Source of the DNA: an uncultured Fidelibacterota bacterium
GTDB taxonomy: Bacteria; Fidelibacterota; Marinisomatia; Marinisomatales; Marinisomataceae
Reading direction: 5' to 3'
Assembly (NCBI GenBank): GCA_902525615.1
Contig: CABZHT010000003.1
Span: forward strand, 1 to 37,905
DNA: 37,905 nucleotides
A program made the position numbers and the translations under genes. Numbering within the stretch: the first letter of the stretch is position 1; each line of letters opens with the position of its first letter. Shown here piece by piece: positions 1 to 8,744 of the stretch. The notes under the pieces were generated by a model. The model was not told where the DNA came from and searched no databases. It saw only the letters and a list, made by a program, of their open reading frames with translations.

Positions 1-47
1 CATATGATATCATAGTCAAAGTTTTAACAAATCATTTAGGAGAAAAA

Positions 48-2261
48 ATGAAAAACTATTTTAGTTTAATAATATTAATAAGTGCATTATTTGCACAAAA
101 CGTTGTAACCGAATCAGACTCATTGAACCCAATTGAACTTGAAGGTGTTGAAATTTTTTCATCATTAAGACAGGTCAATGAAGGAGATTTGGCTTCATCT
201 GCTATTATTTTTAGTGATGAATTAGAGTTATTTCAAGGACAGCACTTTAGCGACTTGTTATTAAAAGTTCCTAATTTAAATTATGCAGGAGGAACATCTC
301 GCCCAAGATTTTTTCAAGTTAGAGGCGAAGGGTCAGTAAGTAGATATGCTGATCAAGGCCCACCAAGTCCATATATAGGATTGGTATTGGATGGAATGGA
401 CTTGTCTGAACTTGGAATGATTACACCATTGTTTGATATGCAACAAGTTGAAGTATTGATGGGTGTTCAAACTAGTTTATTTGGTGCATCAGCATCTTCT
501 GGGCTAATCAACTTCAAAACCAATGATCCAACAGATGAAGAAGGTGGGTATGCGATGTTGCAGTTCGGGTCATACAATACATTTACAAATGGCTTAGTAT
601 ATAACTTGCCATTTGAAAATGGTTGGAAATTACGATTAGTTGGTCATTCAAATGTTTCAGATGGATACAAAGAAAATGTAGCATTAAACAGTTATGCATC
701 TGCTAATAAAAATGAAACATCTTTAAGAGTTAAACTGCTAAAAGAGGGTAACTTAATTACTCAAAAATATACAGTGATTGCCTCAGATTTTGATAATGGT
801 TATGATAATTGGTCACCTGATAATAATACTGATAACATTACATATTCCGACAATCCGGGTAAAGATAGTCAGAAATCACAAATATTTATTGCAGATTATA
901 GATATGATTTAGGTGAACAAATTGTCGACCTAAATGTTGGTATATCAAGCAACGAAACTTTACATAGTTATGATTCAGACTGGGGAAATTATAGTTTTTG
1001 GCTTGATGAGCCTTATAACTTTAATCCAGACGTAGAGGGTTATCAATACGACTTTTTTGATTCATTTGATAGAGAGATTGATACGAGAACAACTGATCTA
1101 AGATTTAAATCAAATATAAATAACAATAATAAAGTTGATTATGTTTTCGGATTATACAATTCAACCTATGAAGAGACTACAGATGCTGCTGGATATATTT
1201 TTGGTGGATCAAGTACAGGTCTTTCTTCTGGATATGATATTACTACAAAGTCAGTTTATGGTGAATTAGCATTTAATTTCGATAATTCTTCAACTTTAGC
1301 TTTTGCATTCAGGAATGAAGCAAGAGATATAGATTATTTCGATTTTGAAAATGCTGGTGCTAGTTTTGAGCTTGATGGTGATTGGAATACTTCTTATAAA
1401 GTTTCATATGAGCTGCATCCAATAGAAAATTTGCATTGGTATATTTATGCAGCTGAAGGTTATCATCCAGCTGGAGTAAATCAAAATCCTTACTTAGATA
1501 TGGAAGATAAAACTTATGATGATGAAATCTACATTGATGTGACAACAGGTATTAGATGGTATACAGATAACATTAAGTTATCAACTTCATTGTTTTATTT
1601 AGAACATGATGGTCACATTTTTGAGACTTCAGAGCAGTTAGATCCATCAAATCCAAATGCTTTTGCATTTTTTAAACAAAATGCTGATTCAGGATATGAG
1701 TATGGATCTGAAACAAGCAGTGAATTCAAACTTAATGATAGATTCTCAATGGGATTATCGCTTGGCTTGTTGAGTGGTGAAATTGAATTCGGGGACCATG
1801 CTGAGCATGGCGATGAGCACGGTGAAGATGATCATGATGAAGATCACGATGAAGATCACGATGAAGATCATGACGAAGATCATGATGACCACGATGAACA
1901 TGAAGGACATGCTGAGCATGGACAAAAAGCTCATGCTCCAAATTGGAATTATAGCTTAACTTTTAACTACAATTTCACAGAAGATGGTTCATTAATGGTA
2001 GAAATTGCTGGTAAGGATGCTTTTGTTTTTGATTCAATGCATGATGAGTACGAGTCAGAACCATATCATTTATTGAATGCATACTATTCTCAAACATTTA
2101 ATAAGGTAAAATTAGGATTTTATGCTAAAAATATTCTAGATGAGTCATATGCTGATCGAGGTTTTATTTTTGGATTAGAGCCACCACAATACTCTGAAAA
2201 ACTATATACATCTTTTGGCCCTCCAAGAGAAATTGGAATGTCATTAACATATAGTTTCTAA
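48..2261 (+). CDS. TonB-dependent outer-membrane receptor with His/Asp-rich segment (putative metal uptake)
   Basis: A 737-residue outer-membrane receptor. It starts with a short signal peptide (hydrophobic stretch at residues 5-16, ending near ALFAQ), followed by a plug-like domain at about residues 30-160 with the VRGEG and LDGMD type motifs typical of TonB receptors, then a long beta-barrel rich in aromatic and Asn/Asp residues. The protein ends in a terminal Phe (LTYSF), as barrel proteins recognised by BamA do. Residues 583-631 hold 13 histidines among Asp/Glu; this resembles the His-rich loops of zinc receptors such as ZnuD, so zinc or another transition metal is the inferred substrate. 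I did not see a clear TonB box. The start is supported by a good Shine-Dalgarno (TTAGGAG) 6 bases before ATG. No transport partners lie nearby. Family is secure, substrate is inference. Confidence 0.9.
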   Translation: MKNYFSLIILISALFAQNVVTESDSLNPIELEGVEIFSSLRQVNEGDLASSAIIFSDELELFQGQHFSDLLLKVPNLNYAGGTSRPRFFQVRGEGSVSRYADQGPPSPYIGLVLDGMDLSELGMITPLFDMQQVEVLMGVQTSLFGASASSGLINFKTNDPTDEEGGYAMLQFGSYNTFTNGLVYNLPFENGWKLRLVGHSNVSDGYKENVALNSYASANKNETSLRVKLLKEGNLITQKYTVIASDFDNGYDNWSPDNNTDNITYSDNPGKDSQKSQIFIADYRYDLGEQIVDLNVGISSNETLHSYDSDWGNYSFWLDEPYNFNPDVEGYQYDFFDSFDREIDTRTTDLRFKSNINNNNKVDYVFGLYNSTYEETTDAAGYIFGGSSTGLSSGYDITTKSVYGELAFNFDNSSTLAFAFRNEARDIDYFDFENAGASFELDGDWNTSYKVSYELHPIENLHWYIYAAEGYHPAGVNQNPYLDMEDKTYDDEIYIDVTTGIRWYTDNIKLSTSLFYLEHDGHIFETSEQLDPSNPNAFAFFKQNADSGYEYGSETSSEFKLNDRFSMGLSLGLLSGEIEFGDHAEHGDEHGEDDHDEDHDEDHDEDHDEDHDDHDEHEGHAEHGQKAHAPNWNYSLTFNYNFTEDGSLMVEIAGKDAFVFDSMHDEYESEPYHLLNAYYSQTFNKVKLGFYAKNILDESYADRGFIFGLEPPQYSEKLYTSFGPPREIGMSLTYSF
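1828..1890 (+). repeat. Short tandem repeat (about 12-bp period) encoding DHDE units
   Basis: Within the receptor gene the unit GATGAAGATCAC recurs about four to five times with single-base variants (CAC/CAT, GAT/GAC), encoding repeated Asp-His-Asp-Glu. The repeat is in multiples of three, so copy-number change would lengthen or shorten the histidine-rich segment without a frameshift. The variant third bases show that the array is not perfectly homogenised. Confidence 0.75.
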
Positions 2262-2273
2262 TATCTTATTTTC

Positions 2274-2307
2274 ATAATTTAGCGGGTGTTATTGCCCGCT
2301 AAATTAT
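2274..2307 (+). promoter_or_regulatory. 13-bp perfect hairpin covering the polA start codon
   Basis: ATAATTTAGCGGG at 2274-2286 is the exact reverse complement of CCCGCTAAATTAT at 2295-2307, leaving an 8-base loop. The 3' arm contains the A and U of the polA AUG (2306-2308). There is no U-tract after the stem on either strand, so it is not a textbook intrinsic terminator, although it begins only 13 bases after the receptor stop codon. It could end receptor transcripts, protect their 3' end, or mask polA initiation; the sequence alone does not decide between these. Confidence 0.6.
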
Positions 2308-5020
2308 GAGCTCAACAAAACAAAAAAGATTATTCATTATTGATGGTTATGCTACCTTATATAGAGCGCATTACGCACTAATTAGAAATCCACTTACCAA
2401 TTCTGCAGGAACTCCTACAAGTGCTATTTTTGGTTTTGCAAATCAAGTCTTTCAACTGATTGAAGAGGAAAAACCAGACTATTTAGTAGCAGCATTCGAT
2501 TCTAAAGGAAAAAATTTTAGACATGAAATTTTTAAAGAATACAAAGCTAATCGTTCTGAAATGCCAGATGAAATACAGACTCAACTACCTTATTTATGGA
2601 CTCTTCTTGAGGGTATGAATATTCCTGTTTTAAGAGTAGATGGTGTTGAAGCTGATGATATTATTGGAACTGTTGCTAAACAATGTGGTGATATTGATTT
2701 ACAGTGTAATATTGTAAGCGGTGACAAAGATTTTATGCAATTAATTAATGATTCAACATTCCTATATGCTCCTCAAGCTAGAAAAAGAGAAAAAGAAATA
2801 TTTGATGTTAATAAAGTTGTAGAAAAATGGGGAGTAGGTCCCGAAAATATCATTGATTTGCTTGGTCTTATGGGGGATAGCTCTGATAATGTTCCTGGTG
2901 TTCAAGGAGTCGGTCCAAAAACAGCTATGAAGCTCATTCAAGAGCATGGGAGTATTGAGAATATTTATGAAAACATAGATTCTATTAAAAATGAAAAAAT
3001 GAAGGATAAATTAATATCAGATAAGGATAAAGCGTTATTAAGTAAACAGCTTGTAACCATTCTTACAGATGTAAATATTGATTCTTCTGTAGATGATTTT
3101 GTAATCAAGGAAATGAACACGTCAAAACTTGAGGATATTTTCAAAGAGTTGGAGTTTTCTGGATTGCTTAAAAAAATTGGATCTACTGAAACCATAGAAC
3201 AAAAATCAGTAGATAGAAAGAAAGATTATAAAAACATTCTAAATTTAGAAGATTTGATTGGTTTTGTTGAGTCGCTTGAGCAGGGCAAATGGTTATCAGT
3301 TGATTTAGAGACTACCTCTGTGAATCCGATGGCAGCTGAAATTGTTGGATTTAGTTTTTCAACAAAGAAAGACACTGGATTTTATCTTCCAATTTTATTT
3401 AAGGATAAAAAAGAAAATTTATTTGGGAACAACGATTTAGATGAAGTAATTAGAATATTAAAACCATTTTTAGAAGATGAAAACATTCCAAAAACAGGAC
3501 AAAATATTAAGTACGACGCTCTTATTATGAAGCGTTTTGGAATTGATCTTAAGGGTATTGAATTTGATACTATGATTGCTGCACATTTATTAAATCCAAA
3601 CGCTAGGTCATATAAGCTAGATAACTTATCGTTAGCTCATTTGAATTACAAAATGGTACCGATTAAAGACTTAATTGGAGTTGGAAAAAATCAAATTACT
3701 ATGGATCAAGTTTCTTTAGATGATATCTCTTTTTATGCTGCAGAAGATGCAGATGTTGTTATTGAACTGACCGAAATTTTTATGAAAGACTTAAAAAAAC
3801 AAAAGTTGTTTAATTATTTTAAGTCCATCGAAATAGATTTATTACCTGTGCTCATAGATATGCAATTCAATGGTATTTTTATTGATAAAGAATACTTAGA
3901 AAACAGATCCAATGAGATTGGAAAAAAAATTGAATCATTGGAATTAGAGATAATTAATCTAGCTGGAGAAGAATTTAACCTTAATTCATCGCAACAGCTT
4001 GCAGTCATACTTTTTGATAAGTTAAAACTTCCGATGATTAAGAAAAGGTCAACCGCAGAAGCTGTTTTAAGTGAGTTAAAGGATAAACATCCTTTGCCAG
4101 AGTTAATTCTTTCATACAGAAAGCTTTATAAATTAAAAAATACTTATTTGGATCCATTGCCGTCTTATATTATTTCAGATACCCAGAGAGTGCACTCATC
4201 TTTCAATCAAACTATGACCGCTACTGGGAGATTGTCTACAAGCAGCCCTAATTTTCAAAACATTCCAATTAGAACGGAAGATGGTAAAGAAATAAGAAAA
4301 GCAATTAAAGCTCAATCAAATGAATACCAAATTTTTTCTGCAGACTATTCGCAAGTAGAATTAAGAGTAATGGCGCATCTAAGTGGAGATGAATCATTAA
4401 TTTCTGCATTAAATAATGGCGAAGATATACATACTTTCACTGCAAAAAATATTTTCAATGTTGATAATGATGATATGGTCCTTCCAGAAATGAGAAGGAT
4501 TGCTAAAATTGTAAACTTTGGGATAATGTATGGAGCAGGTCCATTTAGATTAAGTCAAGAGCTTGATATTCCATTTGGAGAAGCAAAGCAAATTAAAGAT
4601 GCATACTTTCAGAAATATCAAGGAATTGAACAATATATTGAAAATTCTAAGCTACAGATTAAAGAAACCAAATCTGTTGAAACTTTATTAGGAAGAAAAA
4701 GAGCTGTTTGGGACTCAGACAGTCAAAATAAAATTCGAAGAGATGCGGCTGAGCGAATGGCAATTAATATGCCAATTCAAGGGACTGCTGCAGAAATGAT
4801 TAAATTGGCCATGATTAAAATTCATCGTCAAATGAATAAAGAAAATTTAAAATCTAAACTTATAATGCAAATTCATGATGAGTTGTTATTAGAAGTCCAT
4901 CAAGATGAAATTGATTATATTTCAAAAATGGTAATTGAACATATGAGAAATGCAATGAAGCTTGATGTTCCAATTGAAATAGATTTTGGTATTGGTCCTT
5001 CATGGTATGAGGCGCATTAA
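2306..5020 (+). CDS. polA: DNA polymerase I
   Basis: A 904-residue family A polymerase for Okazaki fragment maturation and repair synthesis. The N-terminal third is the 5'-3' exonuclease (FIIDGYATLYRAHYA at the start, VEADDIIG, later GDSSDNVPGVQGVGPKTA). The middle is an apparently active 3'-5' proofreading domain with D333 and E335 in VDLETT, a GQNIKYDAL motif and a YAAEDADV motif. The C-terminal part carries polymerase motif A (SADYSQVELR, catalytic D680), motif B (RRIAKIVNFGIMYG) and motif C (IHDELL, D858/E859). The start is fixed: an in-frame TAA lies at 2300-2302 and the conserved IDG follows at residues 12-14. No Shine-Dalgarno is visible; the ATG sits inside a hairpin. The stop codon overlaps the alr start by one base (TAATG), suggesting coupled translation. 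Confidence 0.97.
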   Translation: MSSTKQKRLFIIDGYATLYRAHYALIRNPLTNSAGTPTSAIFGFANQVFQLIEEEKPDYLVAAFDSKGKNFRHEIFKEYKANRSEMPDEIQTQLPYLWTLLEGMNIPVLRVDGVEADDIIGTVAKQCGDIDLQCNIVSGDKDFMQLINDSTFLYAPQARKREKEIFDVNKVVEKWGVGPENIIDLLGLMGDSSDNVPGVQGVGPKTAMKLIQEHGSIENIYENIDSIKNEKMKDKLISDKDKALLSKQLVTILTDVNIDSSVDDFVIKEMNTSKLEDIFKELEFSGLLKKIGSTETIEQKSVDRKKDYKNILNLEDLIGFVESLEQGKWLSVDLETTSVNPMAAEIVGFSFSTKKDTGFYLPILFKDKKENLFGNNDLDEVIRILKPFLEDENIPKTGQNIKYDALIMKRFGIDLKGIEFDTMIAAHLLNPNARSYKLDNLSLAHLNYKMVPIKDLIGVGKNQITMDQVSLDDISFYAAEDADVVIELTEIFMKDLKKQKLFNYFKSIEIDLLPVLIDMQFNGIFIDKEYLENRSNEIGKKIESLELEIINLAGEEFNLNSSQQLAVILFDKLKLPMIKKRSTAEAVLSELKDKHPLPELILSYRKLYKLKNTYLDPLPSYIISDTQRVHSSFNQTMTATGRLSTSSPNFQNIPIRTEDGKEIRKAIKAQSNEYQIFSADYSQVELRVMAHLSGDESLISALNNGEDIHTFTAKNIFNVDNDDMVLPEMRRIAKIVNFGIMYGAGPFRLSQELDIPFGEAKQIKDAYFQKYQGIEQYIENSKLQIKETKSVETLLGRKRAVWDSDSQNKIRRDAAERMAINMPIQGTAAEMIKLAMIKIHRQMNKENLKSKLIMQIHDELLLEVHQDEIDYISKMVIEHMRNAMKLDVPIEIDFGIGPSWYEAH

Positions 5021-6117
5021 TGAGTTATTTAGGTCCAAAAGTTTATATTGATTTACACCAACTGAAAAAAAACTATCAAATAGTTAAGAGTGAAGTTGGA
5101 GAGATTCCTATCATGGCTACAGTAAAGGCAAATGCGTATGGGCATGGAGCTGTAGAAGTATCTAGAGCTCTTGAAGAAGAGGGAGTGAGATATTTAGCTG
5201 TGTTCACTATTGATGAAGGCATTGAATTGCGAGATGCTGGCATTAAAACAGATATTTTCATTTACGCAAAATTTGATCCATCAAGAATTGATGAAGCTTC
5301 AAAGTATAACCTTACTCTCAATATCTCATCATTTGATGATTTGAAAGCGCTAAAAGCACACGTTGGAAATACTGTCAAAGTTCATTTAAAGATTGATACA
5401 GGTATGACAAGATTAGGAGTCCCATTTGAAGAAGCTGAAGCATTTTTGCAAGAAGCAAATCAGCTTGATACTATTGAATTGGAGGGATTGTACTCTCATT
5501 TTGCCACTGCAGATGAAGGAGACCTTTCCTATGCTAATAGTCAACTCAGTAAATTTTGTGACGTTGTAGAAATTTCTAAAAAATTAGATATGTCCTTTGA
5601 TTTTGTTCATTGTAGTAACAGTGGAGCTATTTTGAATGTTGAAGATTCCAGATTTAATATGGTTAGAACTGGAATGCTTCTTTATGGAGCTTTTCCATCT
5701 GATGAAGTACCTCAAGAGCTTCCAATTAAACCAGTTATGTCATTTACGGCTCCTATTGTTGAAATTAGGGACGTTAAAGCTGGTACTCAAATTAGCTATG
5801 GTGGGGTTTATAAAACCAAATCAGATACTCGAATAGCTGTTGTACAAGCTGGTTTTGCTGATGGAGTCCCACGTCCTTGGTATATTGATGGTTTTGTAAA
5901 GTTTCAAAATCAAGATTTTAAAATTACTGGAAGAATTTGTATGGATCAGTTAATGATTGACATAGGATCTGCTGATTTAAACTTAGGGGATGAAGTATTG
6001 ATTTTTGGAGCAAATGAGCATGGAAATATTGATATTAATCACATTGCAAAAAAAATTGATTCTACTTCTTATGTTTTAGTTACTGCGCTTGGAATTCGTC
6101 CTAAAAGAATTTATTAA
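5020..6117 (+). CDS. alr: Alanine racemase
   Basis: A 365-residue PLP-dependent racemase converting L-alanine to D-alanine for peptidoglycan. The PLP-binding lysine is K36 in the motif TVKANAYGHG, and the second catalytic base is probably Y260 in QISYGGVY; the C-terminal RICMDQLMID segment is also typical. Length matches the usual 360-390 residues. It begins on the last base of the polA stop codon. Upstream polA has no functional link, so the pair is probably just a shared transcript. Downstream lies a structured intergenic stretch that may end the transcript. Confidence 0.97.
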   Translation: MSYLGPKVYIDLHQLKKNYQIVKSEVGEIPIMATVKANAYGHGAVEVSRALEEEGVRYLAVFTIDEGIELRDAGIKTDIFIYAKFDPSRIDEASKYNLTLNISSFDDLKALKAHVGNTVKVHLKIDTGMTRLGVPFEEAEAFLQEANQLDTIELEGLYSHFATADEGDLSYANSQLSKFCDVVEISKKLDMSFDFVHCSNSGAILNVEDSRFNMVRTGMLLYGAFPSDEVPQELPIKPVMSFTAPIVEIRDVKAGTQISYGGVYKTKSDTRIAVVQAGFADGVPRPWYIDGFVKFQNQDFKITGRICMDQLMIDIGSADLNLGDEVLIFGANEHGNIDINHIAKKIDSTSYVLVTALGIRPKRIY

Positions 6118-6120
6118 TTC

Positions 6121-6195
6121 GAGGAGCAAATTAAAACCTAACCAAGGGTAAGAGAAAGGAATTAAGAGGTAATTTTAAACTTTAACTTGCTCCTC
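6121..6195 (+). other. Structured intergenic element (nested inverted repeats) between alr and tRNA-fMet
   Basis: GAGGAGCAA at 6121-6129 pairs perfectly with TTGCTCCTC at 6187-6195. Nested inside, TTAAAA (6131-6136) can pair with TTTTAA (6173-6178) and CCT (6137-6139) with AGG (6167-6169). This gives a long interrupted stem around a purine-rich centre. No ORF with a credible start covers it. A T8A8 run follows at 6209-6224, too far away for a standard terminator. It could be a 3' structure of the alr mRNA or an independent small RNA; I do not recognise a known RNA family. Confidence 0.4.
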
Positions 6196-6264
6196 ATTAA
6201 TACTTATGTTTTTTTTAAAAAAAAGTTCCTCCTTTTTCTATTTATAGTTATTATACAAACAGAT

Positions 6265-6338
<74 letters not shown>

Positions 6339-6368
6339 CTAACCTCCAAATGAAAAAGGATACAAATA

Positions 6369-7577
6369 ATGAAGTTATACAAATCTTTTTTAATCGTTCT
6401 TTCAACACTACTAATTATGAATTGTAATTCCAATAATGATGAACAATTGATGGAAAAAGCTAAAGAATTATCTCAAAAATTTATTATTACTGATGGCCAC
6501 ATTGATACTCCATGGAGAATGCATAAGTGGGGTTATGAAGATATTTCAAAAAGGTCTCCAGGTGACTTTGATTATGTTAGAGCTAAAGAAGGTGGGTTAG
6601 ATGTTCCTTTTATGGCTATCTATGTTCCTGCAACTTACCAAGTAACTGGTGGTGCTAAAGAAAAAGCAGAAGAATTAATAGCTATTGTTGAAAGAATAGT
6701 TTCTGATCATCCAGATAAATTTGAGATTGCTCATAGTCCTGAAGAAGCTGAAAGAATCGTGTCAGAAGGAAAAATAGCATTACCAATGGGTATGGAAAAC
6801 GGAGCTCCTCTCGAAGGAGATTTATCCAACGTTCAATATTTTCATGACAAAGGCATTAGCTACATTACACTTACGCACTCAGAAGATAACGCAATTTGCG
6901 ACTCATCATACAATCTTGGAAAACGTACACATAATGGTCTAAGTGCTTACGGAAGAGAAGTTGTGAAAGAAATGAATCGTGTAGGTATTATGGTAGATAT
7001 TTCACACGTTTCTGATGACGCATTTTATCAAGTTATGGATGTTACTCAAGTTCCAGCAATTGCTTCACACTCATCATGTAGACATTTTACTCCTGATTGG
7101 GAAAGAAATATGGATGATGATATGATTAAAAGACTTGCAGAAAACGGTGGAGTTGTTCAAATAAATTTTGCATCATATTTTGTTGATCAAGCATCGAAAG
7201 ATACCAAAGCTCCAATTGATGCTGATGTTGCAAAGTATATTAAAGTTAATAATTTAGATCCAACTGATTATGCTTCTTACGATGAGTATAGAAAAGAGCA
7301 ATACGATAAAAGATTTTTATATGTTAGCTCTGAAAAAGTTGCTGATCATATTGATCATGTTGTCAATTTAGTTGGTATTGATCATGTAGGTTTTGGTTCT
7401 GATTTCGACGGAGTTGGTTATACACTTCCAACAGATTTAAAAGGCCCAGAAGGTTTTCCAATGGTTATTTTTCATCTTCTAAAAAGAGGATATACGGAAG
7501 AGGAAATTGAAAAAATTTGCTATAAGAATGTATGGAGAGTTTGGAAAGCAACTGAAGAGTTCGCCAAACTTAACTAA
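6369..7577 (+). CDS. Membrane dipeptidase, peptidase family M19, predicted lipoprotein
   Basis: A 402-residue zinc dipeptidase of the renal dipeptidase type, which cleaves dipeptides and often tolerates D-residues. Metal ligands can be placed by spacing: H44 and D46 in DGHID, E143 in GMENG, H213 in ISHVS and H234 in ASHSSC; the GFGSDFDG motif near the C-terminus is also characteristic. The N-terminus is a lipoprotein-like signal with hydrophobic residues 7-17 and C19, although the residue before Cys is Asn, which is atypical for a lipobox. An AAAGGA ribosome site lies upstream of the ATG, 27 bases after the tRNA end. Its last 8 bases overlap the converging rlmB gene. A role in recycling D-Ala-containing peptides is possible but inferred. 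Confidence 0.93.
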   Translation: MKLYKSFLIVLSTLLIMNCNSNNDEQLMEKAKELSQKFIITDGHIDTPWRMHKWGYEDISKRSPGDFDYVRAKEGGLDVPFMAIYVPATYQVTGGAKEKAEELIAIVERIVSDHPDKFEIAHSPEEAERIVSEGKIALPMGMENGAPLEGDLSNVQYFHDKGISYITLTHSEDNAICDSSYNLGKRTHNGLSAYGREVVKEMNRVGIMVDISHVSDDAFYQVMDVTQVPAIASHSSCRHFTPDWERNMDDDMIKRLAENGGVVQINFASYFVDQASKDTKAPIDADVAKYIKVNNLDPTDYASYDEYRKEQYDKRFLYVSSEKVADHIDHVVNLVGIDHVGFGSDFDGVGYTLPTDLKGPEGFPMVIFHLLKRGYTEEEIEKICYKNVWRVWKATEEFAKLN

Positions 7578-8313
7578 GTACTTGTCTTAATCTTTCAAAG
7601 ACTATAGCACTTACTGCAGTAGCAACATTTAAAGAATTCATATCATGGGACATAGGAATCGTTGCAAGAAAATCTGAATTTTTAAGTACTTGTTTGCTAA
7701 TACCGCTTCCTTCACCTCCAAAAATCAAGACAGATCTTCCTTTTAGATCAATAGCATACCAATCTTTTGCTTCAATATTATTTTCGAAACTTGTTATCCA
7801 AAAGTCATTGTCTTTAAAATGACTAATAGCTTTATTGATATTTGTTACTGAAAATAAAGGCACTTTTGAGAACCCTCCTTGACTGACTTGCGCTACAGCG
7901 CTTGTCATTGAAACACTATTTCGATCCGTAATAACAACTCCGTCAATATTCCCACCAGCACAAATTCTTAAGATTTGCCCTAAGTTGTGAGGATCTTGAA
8001 CCTGATCAAGAACAACAAAACAACCTGTTTCATTTTCAACTATCGGTAGTTCGTGAAAGGTTTTTGCTTGGGCTTTGATATAGATGCCTTGTGCTCTATT
8101 ATTATCAACATATCTTTTAAAGCTTTCAGAATCAACTTTCTCAATTAGATTTTGTGGTATCTCTGTCAGTGCAGTATTCATTTTTTCATTGCTATCTGCA
8201 GGAGAATTTCTTTCAATGATTACTTGATTAACATCAATGATTGATGATTTAATAGCATCATGGCATCCATTTATGCCAAAAACTGTTATACGATGTTTTG
8301 TAAAACTATTCAT
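7570..8313 (-). CDS. rlmB: SpoU/TrmH-family rRNA 2'-O-ribose methyltransferase, RlmB-like
   Basis: A knotted SPOUT methyltransferase using S-adenosylmethionine to methylate a ribose 2'-OH, most likely in 23S rRNA. The three SpoU motifs are visible: DPHNLGQILR, IFGGEGSGI and the C-terminal IPMSHDMNSLNVATA. The N-terminal part (GINGCHDAI, then a central RAQGIYIKA) matches the RlmB substrate-binding domain. The frame stays open upstream to a TTG at 8340, but I prefer the ATG at 8313 (247 residues), because the conserved HRITVFGINGCHDAI region begins just after it and the upstream start would leave only 5 bases to the divergent arfB gene. It is the only - strand gene in the window. RlmB versus another TrmH-type enzyme cannot be separated here. 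Confidence 0.9.
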   Translation of the reverse strand: MNSFTKHRITVFGINGCHDAIKSSIIDVNQVIIERNSPADSNEKMNTALTEIPQNLIEKVDSESFKRYVDNNRAQGIYIKAQAKTFHELPIVENETGCFVVLDQVQDPHNLGQILRICAGGNIDGVVITDRNSVSMTSAVAQVSQGGFSKVPLFSVTNINKAISHFKDNDFWITSFENNIEAKDWYAIDLKGRSVLIFGGEGSGISKQVLKNSDFLATIPMSHDMNSLNVATAVSAIVFERLRQVLS

Positions 8314-8345
8314 AAAAATTTCTGTAAATTTTATAAACAATTTTA

Positions 8346-8744
8346 ATGATAAAAATTAAAGAATCAGAGTTACATTTTTCCTTTGTTAGATCTAGCGGGC
8401 CAGGCGGACAACATGTCAATAAAGTTTCAACAGCTGTTCAATTAAAATATAATATATTTGAATCAGATATTTCTGATGAGATGAGACAAAGATTTATATC
8501 TGCCTATGGAAAAAGAATTTCAAAAAATGGATTTATAACTATTATTGCTCAGTCTTATAAGTCTCAGAAAAAAAATAAAGATGATGCTATAAATAGATTA
8601 GAAAAATTATTTAGCGATATTAAAATACAAGCAAAAAGAATTCCTACGAAACCTTCCAGGAGTTCTAAAGTAAAAAGAGTTGAAACTAAAAAAAGAAGAT
8701 CACAGGTAAAAAAAAGTAGAATGAAGGTAAATTTAGATGATTAG
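8346..8744 (+). CDS. arfB: Peptidyl-tRNA hydrolase ArfB (ribosome rescue, YaeJ/ICT1 type)
   Basis: A 132-residue stop-codon-independent release factor that frees stalled ribosomes. The catalytic GGQ lies in RSSGPGGQHVNKVSTAV near residues 16-32, as in domain 3 of class I release factors but without the codon-recognition domains. The C-terminal 40 residues are strongly basic (KVKRVETKKRRSQVKKSR), matching the tail ArfB inserts into the mRNA channel. It starts 32 bases from the divergent rlmB start, so both promoters must share that gap. Its 3' end overlaps the following secreted-protein gene by 8 bases. Confidence 0.93.
   Translation: MIKIKESELHFSFVRSSGPGGQHVNKVSTAVQLKYNIFESDISDEMRQRFISAYGKRISKNGFITIIAQSYKSQKKNKDDAINRLEKLFSDIKIQAKRIPTKPSRSSKVKRVETKKRRSQVKKSRMKVNLDD

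Noticed and set aside
4-13. Palindrome ATGATATCAT at the left edge
   Set aside because: A 10-base AT-rich palindrome is expected by chance, and the upstream context is outside the window.
1732-1941. Histidine-rich open frame on the - strand opposite the receptor repeat
   Set aside because: It is the mirror of the GAT/CAT-rich repeat in the receptor gene; both strands give His-rich frames. No ribosome site and no sense as a protein.
6209-6224. T8A8 tract as an intrinsic terminator
   Set aside because: An A/T-only palindrome has no GC stem, and the nearest GC-containing stem ends 13 bases earlier; kept only as context for the structured element.
6118-6264. T-box or other riboswitch upstream of the tRNA
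   Set aside because: No T-box core sequence, and the element precedes a tRNA gene rather than an aminoacyl-tRNA synthetase or amino-acid gene.
7570-8340. TTG start at 8340 for the RlmB-like gene
   Set aside because: It would leave 5 bases to the divergent arfB start and adds nine residues before the family's N-terminus; the ATG at 8313 is more plausible.
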